Assembly (NCBI RefSeq): GCF_026248825.1
Contig: NZ_CP110973.1
Location: 3,801,001 to 3,865,000 of the forward strand
Source: Larkinella insperata
GTDB taxonomy: Bacteria; Bacteroidota; Bacteroidia; Cytophagales; Spirosomataceae
Length of the DNA: 64,000 nucleotides
Direction: 5' to 3'
Each line of letters begins with the position of its first letter. The stretch's first letter is position 1. Position numbers and translations under genes: made by a program. The notes beneath the pieces are model-generated. The model did no database searches. It was not told where the DNA came from and saw only the letters and a program-made list of their open reading frames with translations. Shown here one piece after another: positions 43,722 through 51,814 of this stretch.

Positions 43722-44474
43722 CTAAGCGGAGACACCCGCTGGTCCGTGCGTACCAAATAATTCTTCCAGTTCAGCCCGGTTGCCTTCCGTGACAAACGGT
43801 TTCACCAGCGTCCACAGTTCGGGGTGAACGGTTCGTCCGGCGGCCCGGCGTTCCCGCGCATAGTCAGTGGCGATGCGGGCTAGTCGTTCGTTCGTCCGCT
43901 CTTCAAAACCAGCGATTTGCTCAACCGCCTTGTCGCTGAAGAACGCCTTCATGATGAGTTGATTCCAGGCCGGTTCGTCGAGTTGCTCGGCCGGATACGG
44001 ATTGTGCAGCATGAGCGCTTCCTGAACGGGACCGATGTTGCTCCGTACGGCTTCGGTCGCCAGAAAACGCCAGTGTTCGGGAAAGCGCAGCACCGGCAGG
44101 GCCGAATACAAGGCAACGAGTTCGTTCATTTCAGCCGCCTTGAACAGATTCTCAATCGTGCTGGTGTACGCAGCCTGATCTTCAGCAGGCAATTGCAGCA
44201 GCCACCAGACCCGTGCCAGCCGGTCGAGCGACCATCCTTCAACCACAAAACCGTTTCGCAGGTCCTGAATTTCGCTGATCGTAGCGGGCGGAACCGTCAG
44301 GGTTTGTTTCCCGACAAAACGCGGAAGCGCAGTAAAGACCCGGTAAAAAAGGGCTTGCGTGGGCGTTTTACGGTAGGCGTCGGCTTGTTCGGTCAGGTAC
44401 GTGACGGCTTTTTCAGCGTTGGGTTGCCGTTGAATCAAGTCGAGCAGGGCGTCGGAAAGTGCAGATGCATTCAT
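43722..44474 (-). CDS. eboA: EboA domain protein
   Basis: A 250-residue helical protein of the EboA family. Conserved-looking blocks are GWSLDRLARVWWLLQL (about residues 80-95), MNELVALYSALPVL, WRFLATEAVRSNIGPVQEAL, and MLHNPYPAEQLDEPAWNQL followed by IMKAFFSDKAV. No signal peptide or membrane helix is visible, so it is probably cytoplasmic. In known ebo clusters it is the first gene. Here it lies on the same strand as eboBCDEF but about 1.6 kb apart, behind a Xer recombinase gene (36 bases). A promoter-like element sits directly at its start codon. Biochemical role unknown. Confidence 0.85.
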   Translation of the reverse strand: MNASALSDALLDLIQRQPNAEKAVTYLTEQADAYRKTPTQALFYRVFTALPRFVGKQTLTVPPATISEIQDLRNGFVVEGWSLDRLARVWWLLQLPAEDQAAYTSTIENLFKAAEMNELVALYSALPVLRFPEHWRFLATEAVRSNIGPVQEALMLHNPYPAEQLDEPAWNQLIMKAFFSDKAVEQIAGFEERTNERLARIATDYARERRAAGRTVHPELWTLVKPFVTEGNRAELEELFGTHGPAGVSA

Positions 44475-44478
44475 GCCG

Positions 44479-44509
44479 CAAAGGTAACAAGCAGATCAAC
44501 GACTGACAA
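44479..44509 (-). promoter_or_regulatory. Promoter-like element at the eboA start (TTG-N20-TACCTTTG)
   Basis: On the minus strand TTG (44509-44507), 20 bases, then TACCTTTG (44486-44479), the same box, spacing and order as before eboB. The -7 box ends only 4 bases before the ATG, so an active promoter would make a leaderless or nearly leaderless message. Chance occurrence is possible. Confidence 0.45.
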
Positions 44510-44510
44510 C

Positions 44511-45398
44511 TCATCCCGCTTTCGGATGCGCCTGGTTGTAGGCCTTCTTCAATTTGTCGATGGTTGTGTGCGTATAAATCTGCGTCGCGGCCAGGCTGCT
44601 GTGCCCCAGCAAGTCCTTGATAGCGTTCAGGTCGGCACCCCGATTGAGCAGGTGGGTAGCGTAAGTATGGCGCAACACGTGCGGGCTTTTCTTTTCCAGT
44701 GTTGTAACCAGTTCCAGATACCGTTTCACAATTCGCTGAATCAGAACCGGGTAGGCCCGAACCCCCTGATCGCTCAGGATCAGGTAAACGGGATCTGCCA
44801 GGGTGCCAAACTGCGTGTCTCTGGCCTGCTGGTATTGCTGAATCAGGGCAAACAGCGGGTTGGGGACGGGAATGATCCGGTGCTTATTGCGCTTGCCCAG
44901 AACCATGATGGTTTTTTCGTACAGATTGACATCGGCCATTTTCAGGCCAACCAGCTCCGCCAGCCGGATGCCCGTGCCGTAGAGCAGTTCGAGGACCAGT
45001 TTATCGCGTAATCCCTTGAAATCGTCCGGGAAATCCACGTTGTCGAGCAGCGTTTCCATCGGCTTCTCTTCCACAAATACCGGAACTTTCTTGCTGGCTT
45101 TCAGGGCCGCGATTTTCAGCATCGGGTCGATTGTGATGGTCTTCCGGCGAAGCAGAAAGCCATAAAAAGCCCGCAGCGTGGCAATTTTCCGATTCACCGA
45201 CGTTTTGTCCAGGCCCGTATCAACCAGACCGGCAATCCAGGAGCGGATCTGCTGAAAGCTTGCAGCCTCGGCCTGCTCCAGTTCGTACTGGCTCTTCAGG
45301 TAAACCTGAAATTGCTCGATATCAGTTCGGTAGGCCATGAGCGTGTGATGGCTCAGGCGTTTTTCGTAACGGATGTGTTCAAGAAATAGCGAAACCAT
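44511..45398 (-). CDS. xerC: Xer-type tyrosine recombinase (chromosome dimer resolution)
   Basis: A 295-residue tyrosine recombinase of the XerC/XerD size. The N-terminal SAM-like core domain includes SLFLEHIRYEKRLSHHTLMA followed by YRTDIEQF. The catalytic domain has YGTGIRLAELVGLK (Arg), HVLRHTYATHLLNRGADLNA (HxxR), LLGHSSLAATQIYTH (His) and the nucleophile Tyr in IYTHTTI. The housekeeping context beside rpsU indicates a genuine Xer protein rather than a mobile-element integrase. Whether it corresponds to XerC or XerD cannot be decided. eboA follows 36 bases downstream on the same strand. Confidence 0.88.
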   Translation of the reverse strand: MVSLFLEHIRYEKRLSHHTLMAYRTDIEQFQVYLKSQYELEQAEAASFQQIRSWIAGLVDTGLDKTSVNRKIATLRAFYGFLLRRKTITIDPMLKIAALKASKKVPVFVEEKPMETLLDNVDFPDDFKGLRDKLVLELLYGTGIRLAELVGLKMADVNLYEKTIMVLGKRNKHRIIPVPNPLFALIQQYQQARDTQFGTLADPVYLILSDQGVRAYPVLIQRIVKRYLELVTTLEKKSPHVLRHTYATHLLNRGADLNAIKDLLGHSSLAATQIYTHTTIDKLKKAYNQAHPKAG

Positions 45399-45435
45399 AG
45401 GGGCAAACCGGCAGATGTAAGCACCAAGATAAAAT

Positions 45436-45463
45436 AAAAAAGCAGTAAGCCCATGCCTACTGC
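45436..45463 (-). terminator. Terminator after rpsU
   Basis: On the minus strand a 9-bp stem (gcagtaggc with gggcttactgc side, including one G-T pair) with a 4-base loop is followed by TTTTTT and more T-rich sequence. It separates rpsU from the Xer gene. Confidence 0.85.
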
Positions 45464-45496
45464 CAAACCCATGCTGTTGCTAATCAGCCTTACAGA

Positions 45497-45694
45497 CTAT
45501 GCTTCGCTGTTATTGCCGTACATTCTTTCGCGGTAAACGGCTTTCAGAATTTCCTGACGACGCTTGATCGACGGTTTCTGGAAAGCAGTCCGGGAACGCA
45601 GAGAGCGCAATACGCCGGTTTTTTCAAATTTCTTCTTAAAGCGCTTGAGGGCTTTGTCAATCGACTCGTTTTCTTTTACGTTTATGATAAGCAT
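45497..45694 (-). CDS. rpsU: 30S ribosomal protein S21
   Basis: A 65-residue basic protein with the S21 pattern: NVKENESIDKALKRFKKKFE followed by KTGVLRSLRSRTAFQKPSI and KRRQEILKAVYRERM. It binds the 30S subunit near the 3' end of 16S rRNA. In many Bacteroidota the anti-Shine-Dalgarno end is sequestered by ribosomal proteins including bS21, in keeping with the poor Shine-Dalgarno usage seen here. It has its own clear promoter upstream and a terminator downstream. Confidence 0.96.
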   Translation of the reverse strand: MLIINVKENESIDKALKRFKKKFEKTGVLRSLRSRTAFQKPSIKRRQEILKAVYRERMYGNNSEA

Positions 45695-45733
45695 ATCCTG
45701 CTATTCGTTAATTTTCTGATACCAAACGGATTG

Positions 45734-45764
45734 CAAAGATAGACTTCTGAAAGGAAAAAACCAA
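45734..45764 (-). promoter_or_regulatory. Promoter of rpsU (TTG-N20-TATCTTTG)
   Basis: On the minus strand TTG (45764-45762), a 20-base spacer, then TATCTTTG (45741-45734), both matching the Bacteroidota consensus. The -7 box is 39 bases before the rpsU ATG. Confidence 0.7.
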
Positions 45765-45926
45765 TAGTTTTGTGCGAAATCATTGCCGGTTGGCAGCGTA
45801 AAATGGTTCTGTGGGAAAAAGAAGTAAGGAGTTGGAGGATAGGGTTATTAGCCATCCAGTCTGCCCGCCCTTTTTCAACCATTTGGACGCTTCAACCGTT
45901 TAACCCTTTCATCACCCACGTTTTGA

Positions 45927-46859
45927 ATGAAACAGGCCGTTATTGACCTTGGAACGAATACCTTTCATTTAATGATTACGGACGCCGGGCAAACCCTCTT
46001 CCGGGAAAGCCGACCGGCCAAGATCGGGAAATCCGGCATCAATCAGGGCGTTATCACCGAAGAAGCAACTGAACGCGCGCTGGTCGTGCTGCGGTATTTT
46101 CGGGCAGTGCTCGATCAGCATCAGGTTCCGGCGGAGCAGGCCGTGGCCATCGGCACCAGCGCCATCCGGAATGCCGGGAATCAGGCCGAATTCATCGAAC
46201 GCGTCCGCCAGGAAACCGGGATTGTGATCCGTTCCATTTCGGGCGACGAGGAAGCGGGCTACATTTACGCCGGTGTGCGGGCGGCCGGTGCGCTCGGTGA
46301 GCCGATGGCGCTCGTGGTCGATATTGGGGGCGGCAGTGTTGAATTTATTCTCTGTACGCAGCAACGGATTTTCTGGAAACAAAGCTTTGAAATCGGTGGG
46401 CAACGGTTGCTGGAACGGTTTATGGAAACCGACCCGATCAGTCCGGCGGCCGTTAACCGGATGGACCGGTATTTTCAGGAGCAGTTACTGCCGCTGACGA
46501 ACGCCATTCACCAATACGACCCCGTGGTGCTGGTGGGTTCGTCGGGGTCCTTCGATACGCTGATCGATATGCTGTTCGTGCAGGAAAAAGGACACTGGCC
46601 CGACGAAAACCAGACGGCTTCTGAATTGCCCCTGGACGCATTTTACCGGTTTTACGAATTGCTGGTAACGCGCAACCACGACGAACGGATGCAACTGCCC
46701 GGCATGATCGAGCTGCGCGTCGACATGATCGTTGTCGGGGTGTGCCTGATCAACTACCTGCTGCGCACCTACGGGCTTCGGCAGATTCGGGTTTCAACCT
46801 ATTCGCTGAAAGAAGGGGTGCTGGCGGAACAGCTTCACGCTCAAAACGGATCGGTCTGA
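45927..46859 (+). CDS. Ppx/GppA-family phosphatase (exopolyphosphatase-like)
   Basis: A 310-residue protein of the sugar-kinase/actin-like ASKHA fold. The phosphate-1 motif is AVIDLGTNTFHLMITDAG at the N-terminus, and the phosphate-2 motif is ALVVDIGGGSVEFILC near residue 130. VLVGSSGSFDTLIDML lies near residue 203. At about 300 residues it corresponds to the short Ppx type (domains I-II only), which releases phosphate from polyphosphate or from pppGpp. It ends in a TGATG overlap with the MarR-family gene, so the two are translationally coupled. Confidence 0.93.
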   Translation: MKQAVIDLGTNTFHLMITDAGQTLFRESRPAKIGKSGINQGVITEEATERALVVLRYFRAVLDQHQVPAEQAVAIGTSAIRNAGNQAEFIERVRQETGIVIRSISGDEEAGYIYAGVRAAGALGEPMALVVDIGGGSVEFILCTQQRIFWKQSFEIGGQRLLERFMETDPISPAAVNRMDRYFQEQLLPLTNAIHQYDPVVLVGSSGSFDTLIDMLFVQEKGHWPDENQTASELPLDAFYRFYELLVTRNHDERMQLPGMIELRVDMIVVGVCLINYLLRTYGLRQIRVSTYSLKEGVLAEQLHAQNGSV

Positions 46860-47299
46860 TGCAGGATGCGGATGAAACCTGTTCTCCGGACCACGGTTTT
46901 TGCATCGCTGAGCGGTTGAGGATGCTTTCGCGGGTAATTACTTCGGTCTACAACGAAGCCTTTGCGGCTGAAGGTATTACCTTTGTCCAGGCCCGTCTGC
47001 TCATGCAGATTGCGGCCCAGCCCGGAATCCGGCAGGTTACCCTATCGAAACGGCTTCAGATCGAAAAGTCGGCCCTGAGCCGGGATGTGCAGTTGCTGCA
47101 ACGCAAAAGCTGGCTGGCCGACTCCATTCGGACGGGTCTCGTTCTGACCGATTCCGGGGCCCGGGTGGCCGGGCGCTGTCAAGTCATCTGGCGGGCGCTC
47201 CACGAGCGGGTTGAGCAGCAGCTGGGGGCCGAAACCGTGCAATCGCTGGACCAGATTTCGCGGCAGATTTTTAACTTAAAATCGACTCATTCATTTTAA
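46859..47299 (+). CDS. MarR-family transcriptional regulator
   Basis: A 146-residue winged-helix regulator. The ATG at 46859 overlaps the ppx stop by one base and is preferred over an open frame that continues into ppx. The DNA-binding part includes GITFVQARLLMQIAAQPGI, VTLSKRLQIEKSALSRDVQLL and a wing with IRTGLVLTDSGARVAGR. Helices at both ends form the dimer interface. The effector is unknown. The thioesterase gene 14 bases downstream is the likely co-transcribed partner. Confidence 0.9.
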   Translation: MQDADETCSPDHGFCIAERLRMLSRVITSVYNEAFAAEGITFVQARLLMQIAAQPGIRQVTLSKRLQIEKSALSRDVQLLQRKSWLADSIRTGLVLTDSGARVAGRCQVIWRALHERVEQQLGAETVQSLDQISRQIFNLKSTHSF

Positions 47300-47313
47300 T
47301 ATTTTAATCAGTA

Positions 47314-47802
47314 ATGGCCATAGAACGAGAACGGTCCTATACCTGGGAAGATCCGATGGAAGGCGCACAGGCCGCCAAGCAAATGTCTGGACTGGAGTAT
47401 CTACAAAGCATTCTGGACGGCGTCAATCCGTTGCCGCCCATCTGCCAGACGCTGGATTTTGATCCGGTGGCGGTGGAAGACGGCAAAGCGGTTTTTACCG
47501 TTATTCCCTCCGAAATTCACTACAACACGATTGGCGTGGTGCACGGCGGTTTGTTAAGTACGCTCTGCGATTCGTCAATGGGGTGTGCCATTCATACCAA
47601 GCTGGCGGCCGGCATGAGCTACACCACGCTGGAACTGAAGGTAAATCTGGTGCGGCCAGTGACGGCCAAAACCGGCAAATTAATCTGCACCGGCACGGTT
47701 ATCCACGTCGGTCGCAGCGTGGCCACCGCCGAAGCCCGGGTCGAGGACGAGCAGGGCAAGCTTTACGCTCACGCCACCTCAACCTGCATGATTTTCCAGT
47801 AA
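47314..47802 (+). CDS. PaaI-family hotdog thioesterase
   Basis: A 162-residue hotdog-fold thioesterase. The active-site region HYNTIGVVHGGLLSTLCDSS followed by MGCAIHTKL (near residues 69-97) matches the PaaI/YbgC-like group. Other strands are YTTLELKVNLVRPVTAKTGK and ATAEARVEDEQGKLYAHATS. It would hydrolyse an acyl-CoA or aryl-CoA thioester; the natural substrate is not evident. It forms an apparent operon with the ppx and marR genes upstream, and a hairpin follows the stop. Confidence 0.92.
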   Translation: MAIERERSYTWEDPMEGAQAAKQMSGLEYLQSILDGVNPLPPICQTLDFDPVAVEDGKAVFTVIPSEIHYNTIGVVHGGLLSTLCDSSMGCAIHTKLAAGMSYTTLELKVNLVRPVTAKTGKLICTGTVIHVGRSVATAEARVEDEQGKLYAHATSTCMIFQ

Positions 47803-47816
47803 GGGCAACGGTTTGA

Positions 47817-47857
47817 TGGCGTTTGAAGGGTGCTGTCACAGTACCCTTCAAACGCCA
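47817..47857. terminator. Bidirectional hairpin between convergent genes
   Basis: Perfect 15-bp arms (47817-47831 and 47843-47857, core ggcgtttgaaggg) extend inward by a further ctgt/acag pairing. The location between two converging genes suggests a terminator, but there is no clear T-run. Confidence 0.65.
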
Positions 47858-47864
47858 ATCAGGT

Positions 47865-48617
47865 CTACTTGCGGTAAATCGTGGTGGCGGCTGCCTGCGC
47901 GGCTGCCAGAATGGTCAAGTCGGCGATGGTGACGTGGGGGGGAGCCGTAACGGCATAGACAACGGCATCGGCAATGTCGCTGGCGCTCAGGGGTGTAAAC
48001 CCTTCGTACACCTTGCCCGCCCGTGCTTCGTCGCCTTTAAACCGGACCAGTGAAAATTCCGTTTCAACGGCGCCGGGCGCAACGTTCGTAACTTTAATGC
48101 CGTACTGGGTCAAATCCAGCCGCATTCCTTCGCTCAGGGCTTCCACGGCGGCCTTCGAGGCACAATACACGCCACCGTTGGCGTAGGTCTGTTTTCCGGC
48201 AATGGAACTGATGTTGACAATGTGGCCGCGTCCGCGCGCTACCATGCCCGGCGATACGGCCTTGGTGACGTAGAGCAGTCCTTTCACATTCCCGTCCATC
48301 ATCGCGTCCCAGTCGTCCACGTTTCCTTCGTGAATCGGCCCCAGGCCGTGTGCGTTTCCGGCGTTGTTGATCAGAATATCCACGGTTTTCCAGTCATCGG
48401 GCAGCGACGAAATGGCGGCTTCCACGGCGGCCCGGTCGCGGACATCGAAGTTGAGCGTATAACACTCGGAGTGCTGACTCAGCGCTTGCTTTACTTCGTC
48501 GAGCCGCTCCTGGCGTCGGCCGCAGAGAACAAGCCGGTACTTCAGTTTGGAAAAAGCCGTGGCAATGGCAAGACCGATGCCGGAGGTAGCGCCGGTGATC
48601 AGGGCTGTAGGGGTCAT
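47865..48617 (-). CDS. SDR-family oxidoreductase (YdfG-like)
   Basis: A 250-residue classical short-chain dehydrogenase. The cofactor motif is ALITGATSGIGLAIATAF, with CGRRQERLDEV downstream suggesting NADP. NNAGNAHGLGPIHEG follows, then the catalytic Ser in VNISSIAGKQTYANGG and YCASKAAVEALSEGMRLDL. It resembles the YdfG/serine 3-dehydrogenase-like group that reduces 3-hydroxy acids or malonic semialdehyde. The substrate cannot be fixed from sequence. The gene stands alone, convergent with the thioesterase. Confidence 0.92.
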   Translation of the reverse strand: MTPTALITGATSGIGLAIATAFSKLKYRLVLCGRRQERLDEVKQALSQHSECYTLNFDVRDRAAVEAAISSLPDDWKTVDILINNAGNAHGLGPIHEGNVDDWDAMMDGNVKGLLYVTKAVSPGMVARGRGHIVNISSIAGKQTYANGGVYCASKAAVEALSEGMRLDLTQYGIKVTNVAPGAVETEFSLVRFKGDEARAGKVYEGFTPLSASDIADAVVYAVTAPPHVTIADLTILAAAQAAATTIYRK

Positions 48618-48761
48618 AGACGTTGGAATTAGTGAAAACAGTCAATTACGAAATAGCAGTTGGACAAATCAAAGCCTGAAGGGCTCCGGAGACGGTTTAA
48701 GCGGCTAGTATAGCAATATTTCAGCGATTCTTTTCTAACTTGGGAGCTAGACCGATTGTTA

Positions 48762-49955
48762 ATGAACGCACTTTTTTCCTTCTTTTTAGTCTCCGCACTT
48801 TTCTTTTTGCCTTCCGATCGACTTGGCCGGAAAGCCCATAAAATTCACCAGCGCATTCTGACCCTCGATACGCACGCCGACGCTCCCATTATGATGGTCC
48901 AGAAAGGGTTCGACGTGGGTGAACAGCACGACCGGGTGCGCGACAAATCACAGATTGATTTCCCGCGCATGAAGGAAGGCGGCATGGACGCCATGTTTTT
49001 TGCGGTTTACATGGCCCAGGGACCGCGCACCCCGGAGGGCCACGCCAACGCCAAAACCAAGGCGCTCGAAATTTTTCAAAGCATCCACGACGCCCTGAAA
49101 AAACACCCTGACCAGGCCGAACTCGCCACGACCCCCGCCGATGCTTACCGCATTGAAAAAGCCGGAAAGCGGGCCGTTTTCATTGGCATGGAAAACGGCT
49201 ATCCCGTCGGGGAAGATTTGACACTGCTGAAAACGTATTACGACCTGGGTTGCCGGTACATCACGCTTTCGCACTTTGCCAATAACGCCATCTGCGACTC
49301 AGCCACCGATCCCGACGGGCCGGTCCATAACGGTTTAAGTCCGTTTGGACGGCAGGTTGTACAGGAAATGAACCGGTTGGGCATTCTGATTGACGTCTCG
49401 CACGTTTCCGATAAATCATTTTACGACGCGCTGGCCCTGTCGAAAGCGCCCCTGATTGCGTCCCATTCCAACGTGCGGGCGCTCTGCGATTTTCCCCGCA
49501 ACATGACCGATGATATGATCAAAGCACTGGCGGCCAAAGGAGGGGTAATTCAGGTCAATTTTGTGAGCGATTACCTGCGCAAACCGTCGGACGAACACCG
49601 GCAGGCGCTGAATGCCGTCCGGATGTCGGGGGTAGGACGGGCGGTAACTCCCCAATTTCAGGCCCAGCTTGATGCCAAGGCCGACTCCATTCAGAAACGG
49701 TATGCTTACGAGCGGGCCAGCGTCGCCGATATCGTCAAACACATTGATTACATTGTCCGGCTGGTGGGGATCGATCACGTCGGTATTGGCAGCGATTTCG
49801 ATGGGGGCGGGGGTGTCAACGGCCTGGAAGACGTCAGCCAGATTGAAACCCTGACGCTGGAACTGCTGCGCAAAGGCTATTCCGAACAGGATATCGCTAA
49901 AATCTGGGGCGGTAACCTGCTGCGGGTGCTGGGCCAGGCGAAAGTGGCGCCGTAA
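48762..49955 (+). CDS. Membrane dipeptidase (peptidase M19)
   Basis: A 397-residue exported dipeptidase of the M19 amidohydrolase family. A TTG two codons earlier is possible; the ATG at 48762 is preferred. A signal sequence is followed by the metal site LTLDTHADAPIMM. Further family blocks are FIGMENGYPVGEDLTLLKTY, CRYITLSHFANNAICDS, GILIDVSHVSDKSFYDAL, LIASHSNVRALCDFPRNMTD and DHVGIGSDFDGGGGVNGL. These carry the zinc-binding His, Glu and Asp residues. It cleaves dipeptides, often D-amino-acid-containing, in the periplasm. It is monocistronic. Confidence 0.95.
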   Translation: MNALFSFFLVSALFFLPSDRLGRKAHKIHQRILTLDTHADAPIMMVQKGFDVGEQHDRVRDKSQIDFPRMKEGGMDAMFFAVYMAQGPRTPEGHANAKTKALEIFQSIHDALKKHPDQAELATTPADAYRIEKAGKRAVFIGMENGYPVGEDLTLLKTYYDLGCRYITLSHFANNAICDSATDPDGPVHNGLSPFGRQVVQEMNRLGILIDVSHVSDKSFYDALALSKAPLIASHSNVRALCDFPRNMTDDMIKALAAKGGVIQVNFVSDYLRKPSDEHRQALNAVRMSGVGRAVTPQFQAQLDAKADSIQKRYAYERASVADIVKHIDYIVRLVGIDHVGIGSDFDGGGGVNGLEDVSQIETLTLELLRKGYSEQDIAKIWGGNLLRVLGQAKVAP

Positions 49956-50039
49956 CGCCGTAGCCGTGCGCCCGGAATTTTTCCGCCATTCCAACGCAAG
50001 GCCGGGTAGCGGAGTCTTAAGCAGAAACGGTCGTTGGCT

Positions 50040-50873
50040 ATGAAACCAATTCAGTTGCTTTGGGGCCTGCTGTGGCTGGTGAGCGCTTGTAAATCCGACA
50101 AAGTACAACCGATTCCCGCTACCCTTGAACGGATCGAACTACGGGCCGGTGATCGGGTTCAGGAAGAGGTGGTATGGAACCGGCAGGCCAATCGGGTTGA
50201 TATCCGGCTGTACGAAACTGCGTTGGTGGATTCCAGCGGTAAGCCGCCCTTACTGGCCCGAAATACGTATTTTTTCAATGCCCAAAACCAGCTTTCCTCC
50301 AGCGAACACGAGGGCTATTACACCATCTGCGGATTTTGCTCGACGCCCATCCCTCCATCAAAGCACCCCACCAGTTCCTACACCATGACGTATCAGTATC
50401 AAAACGGGGTGCTGACCCAGGCCGAACGGCAGGAAGTTCGAAATAACCAGACGGTTGTTGTGGGCAAGCAGGTTTTCCACACCGATTCCAAAGGCCAGAT
50501 CGGCCGTGTGGAGCAATGGTACGGCTTTTCTGGTCCGCTGGCGTTATTTGAAACGCTGACCTTCCGGTACGACTCCAAAGGCAACCTACAGCAGCGGGAG
50601 ACGTTTGCGGCCAATGGATTTCGTCAGGAAGTTCTTACTTTTCAGTACGATAACAAACCGAATCCGTTCCGGACGTTGGGCCTGATTGATTTCGAACCTC
50701 GTTATTTGAGTCCCCATAATGTTGTCTATCGGCACCGGCGAATTTTTGAAGACGCCGACCCGCCGGGCACCGTCCGCCAGAACGAACAAACTATCCGGTA
50801 CACGTACCATGCCTCCGGGTGGCCGGTAACGATGGACGACGGAAACCGGCTTCTGAGGATTAGCTACGACTAA
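50040..50873 (+). CDS. Uncharacterised lipoprotein
   Basis: A 277-residue predicted lipoprotein. The ATG at 50040 gives a lipoprotein signal with cysteine at about residue 18 (LLWGLLWLVSACKSDK). A TTG two codons earlier is less likely. The mature part has repeated beta-hairpin stretches of the YD/RHS-like type (TYFFNAQNQLSSSEHEGYYT, VFHTDSKGQIGRVEQWYGF, LTFRYDSKGNLQQRETFAAN, IRYTYHASGWPVTMDDGNR). No enzyme motif is seen. It stands alone before a bidirectional terminator. Confidence 0.75.
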   Translation: MKPIQLLWGLLWLVSACKSDKVQPIPATLERIELRAGDRVQEEVVWNRQANRVDIRLYETALVDSSGKPPLLARNTYFFNAQNQLSSSEHEGYYTICGFCSTPIPPSKHPTSSYTMTYQYQNGVLTQAERQEVRNNQTVVVGKQVFHTDSKGQIGRVEQWYGFSGPLALFETLTFRYDSKGNLQQRETFAANGFRQEVLTFQYDNKPNPFRTLGLIDFEPRYLSPHNVVYRHRRIFEDADPPGTVRQNEQTIRYTYHASGWPVTMDDGNRLLRISYD

Positions 50874-50889
50874 AACTAATGCAAGAAAA

Positions 50890-50916
50890 AAGCCGGTAAC
50901 GCTACGTTACCGGCTT
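50890..50916. terminator. Bidirectional terminator
   Basis: A 12-bp stem (core gccggtaacg/cgttaccggc) with a 3-base loop is flanked by an A-run on the left and T-rich sequence on the right. It serves the convergent lipoprotein gene and bacilliredoxin gene. Confidence 0.9.
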
Positions 50917-50936
50917 CATTTTTTAAAAGCTATTGC

Positions 50937-51362
50937 TTATGCTTTTTCGCAGAACTCTTCGAACGCCATTTCCAGGTGTTGAGCGATCATTTGCGCCGAA
51001 CGTCCTTCAATGTGGTGACGCTCAATGAAATGCACCAGCTCGCCATCCTTGAAAATACCAATGGCAGGTGAAGAAGGAGGATAGGGCAGCAGGTATTCGC
51101 GCATCCGGGCCGTAGCTTCCATGTCGACACCGGCAAAAACCGTTACGAGTTTGTCGGGTTTAATCCCGCTGTGGGCCAAGGCCGCCTTCACGCCCGGACG
51201 AGCCGCACCAGCCGCACAGCCGCAAACCGAGTTAACAACTACCAGCATGGTGCCGTCGGCGTTTTGCATCACCTCATCAACCTTCTGGGCCGAATTCAGG
51301 TCCTCAAACCCGGCGCTCAGGAGGTCATCCTTCATCGGGGCAACTAAATGTGGAGGATACAT
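50937..51362 (-). CDS. BrxA/BrxB-family bacilliredoxin (YphP/YqiW)
   Basis: A 141-residue thioredoxin-fold protein. The active site is a CGC motif in VVVNSVCGCAAGAARPG (near residues 53-55). The family ends are YPPHLVAPMKDDLLSAGFED and ERHHIEGRSAQMIAQHLEMA. Bacilliredoxins remove bacillithiol or another low-molecular-weight thiol from oxidised proteins. It lies downstream of the Suf genes, which may help keep iron-sulfur assembly proteins reduced (inference). A 128-base gap separates it from the DUF59 gene, so it may have its own promoter, though none was recognised. Confidence 0.93.
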   Translation of the reverse strand: MYPPHLVAPMKDDLLSAGFEDLNSAQKVDEVMQNADGTMLVVVNSVCGCAAGAARPGVKAALAHSGIKPDKLVTVFAGVDMEATARMREYLLPYPPSSPAIGIFKDGELVHFIERHHIEGRSAQMIAQHLEMAFEEFCEKA

Positions 51363-51490
51363 TGTATGGAGTTTTAAAGTTTATTTTGAATGATTACTAT
51401 GTGTATGATCAGATGGTTAGGAGTGGATTAACCCACCGGCCACCAAGGCCATTTTAACCCCTAACCACAACAACCGCCTAACCGTTCCTT

Positions 51491-51814
51491 TTACATAAAG
51501 CCTAATTCCAGTTTGGCCACTTCCGACATCATTTCGGTGCTGTAAGGCGGGTCAAAGGTCAGCTCGACGCTCACGTCGTTTACGCCCTCAATGGCCCGTA
51601 CTTTGGCTTCGATCTCCGCTGGTATCGTGCCCGCCGAAGGACAGGAGGGTGAGGTCAGCGTCATCAGGATGTAAACGTTGTTGATCGGAAATATCTTGAT
51701 TTCATAAATCAGGCCCAGTTCGTAGACATCAACCGGAATTTCCGGGTCATAAACGTCTTTGAGGGCTTTTATCACTTCTTCTTTCAGTTCGGATTCACTC
51801 ATGACTGTATGCAT
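51491..51814 (-). CDS. DUF59/SufT-like iron-sulfur assembly protein
   Basis: A 107-residue protein of the MIP18/DUF59 family. The signature is ALKDVYDPEIPVDVYELGLIYE, then VYILMTLTSPSCPSAGTIPA (with the conserved Cys) and VSVELTFDPPYSTEMMSE. Such proteins act in maturation of iron-sulfur enzymes together with SufBCD. The start is at 51814 (overlapping the sufE stop, TAATG) or four codons later at 51802. Confidence 0.93.
   Translation of the reverse strand: MHTVMSESELKEEVIKALKDVYDPEIPVDVYELGLIYEIKIFPINNVYILMTLTSPSCPSAGTIPAEIEAKVRAIEGVNDVSVELTFDPPYSTEMMSEVAKLELGFM

Noticed and set aside
44511..45398. Tyrosine recombinase as integrase of a mobile element carrying the ebo genes
   Set aside because: Size, motifs and the rpsU neighbourhood fit a housekeeping Xer recombinase. 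No attachment-site repeats or phage genes were seen.
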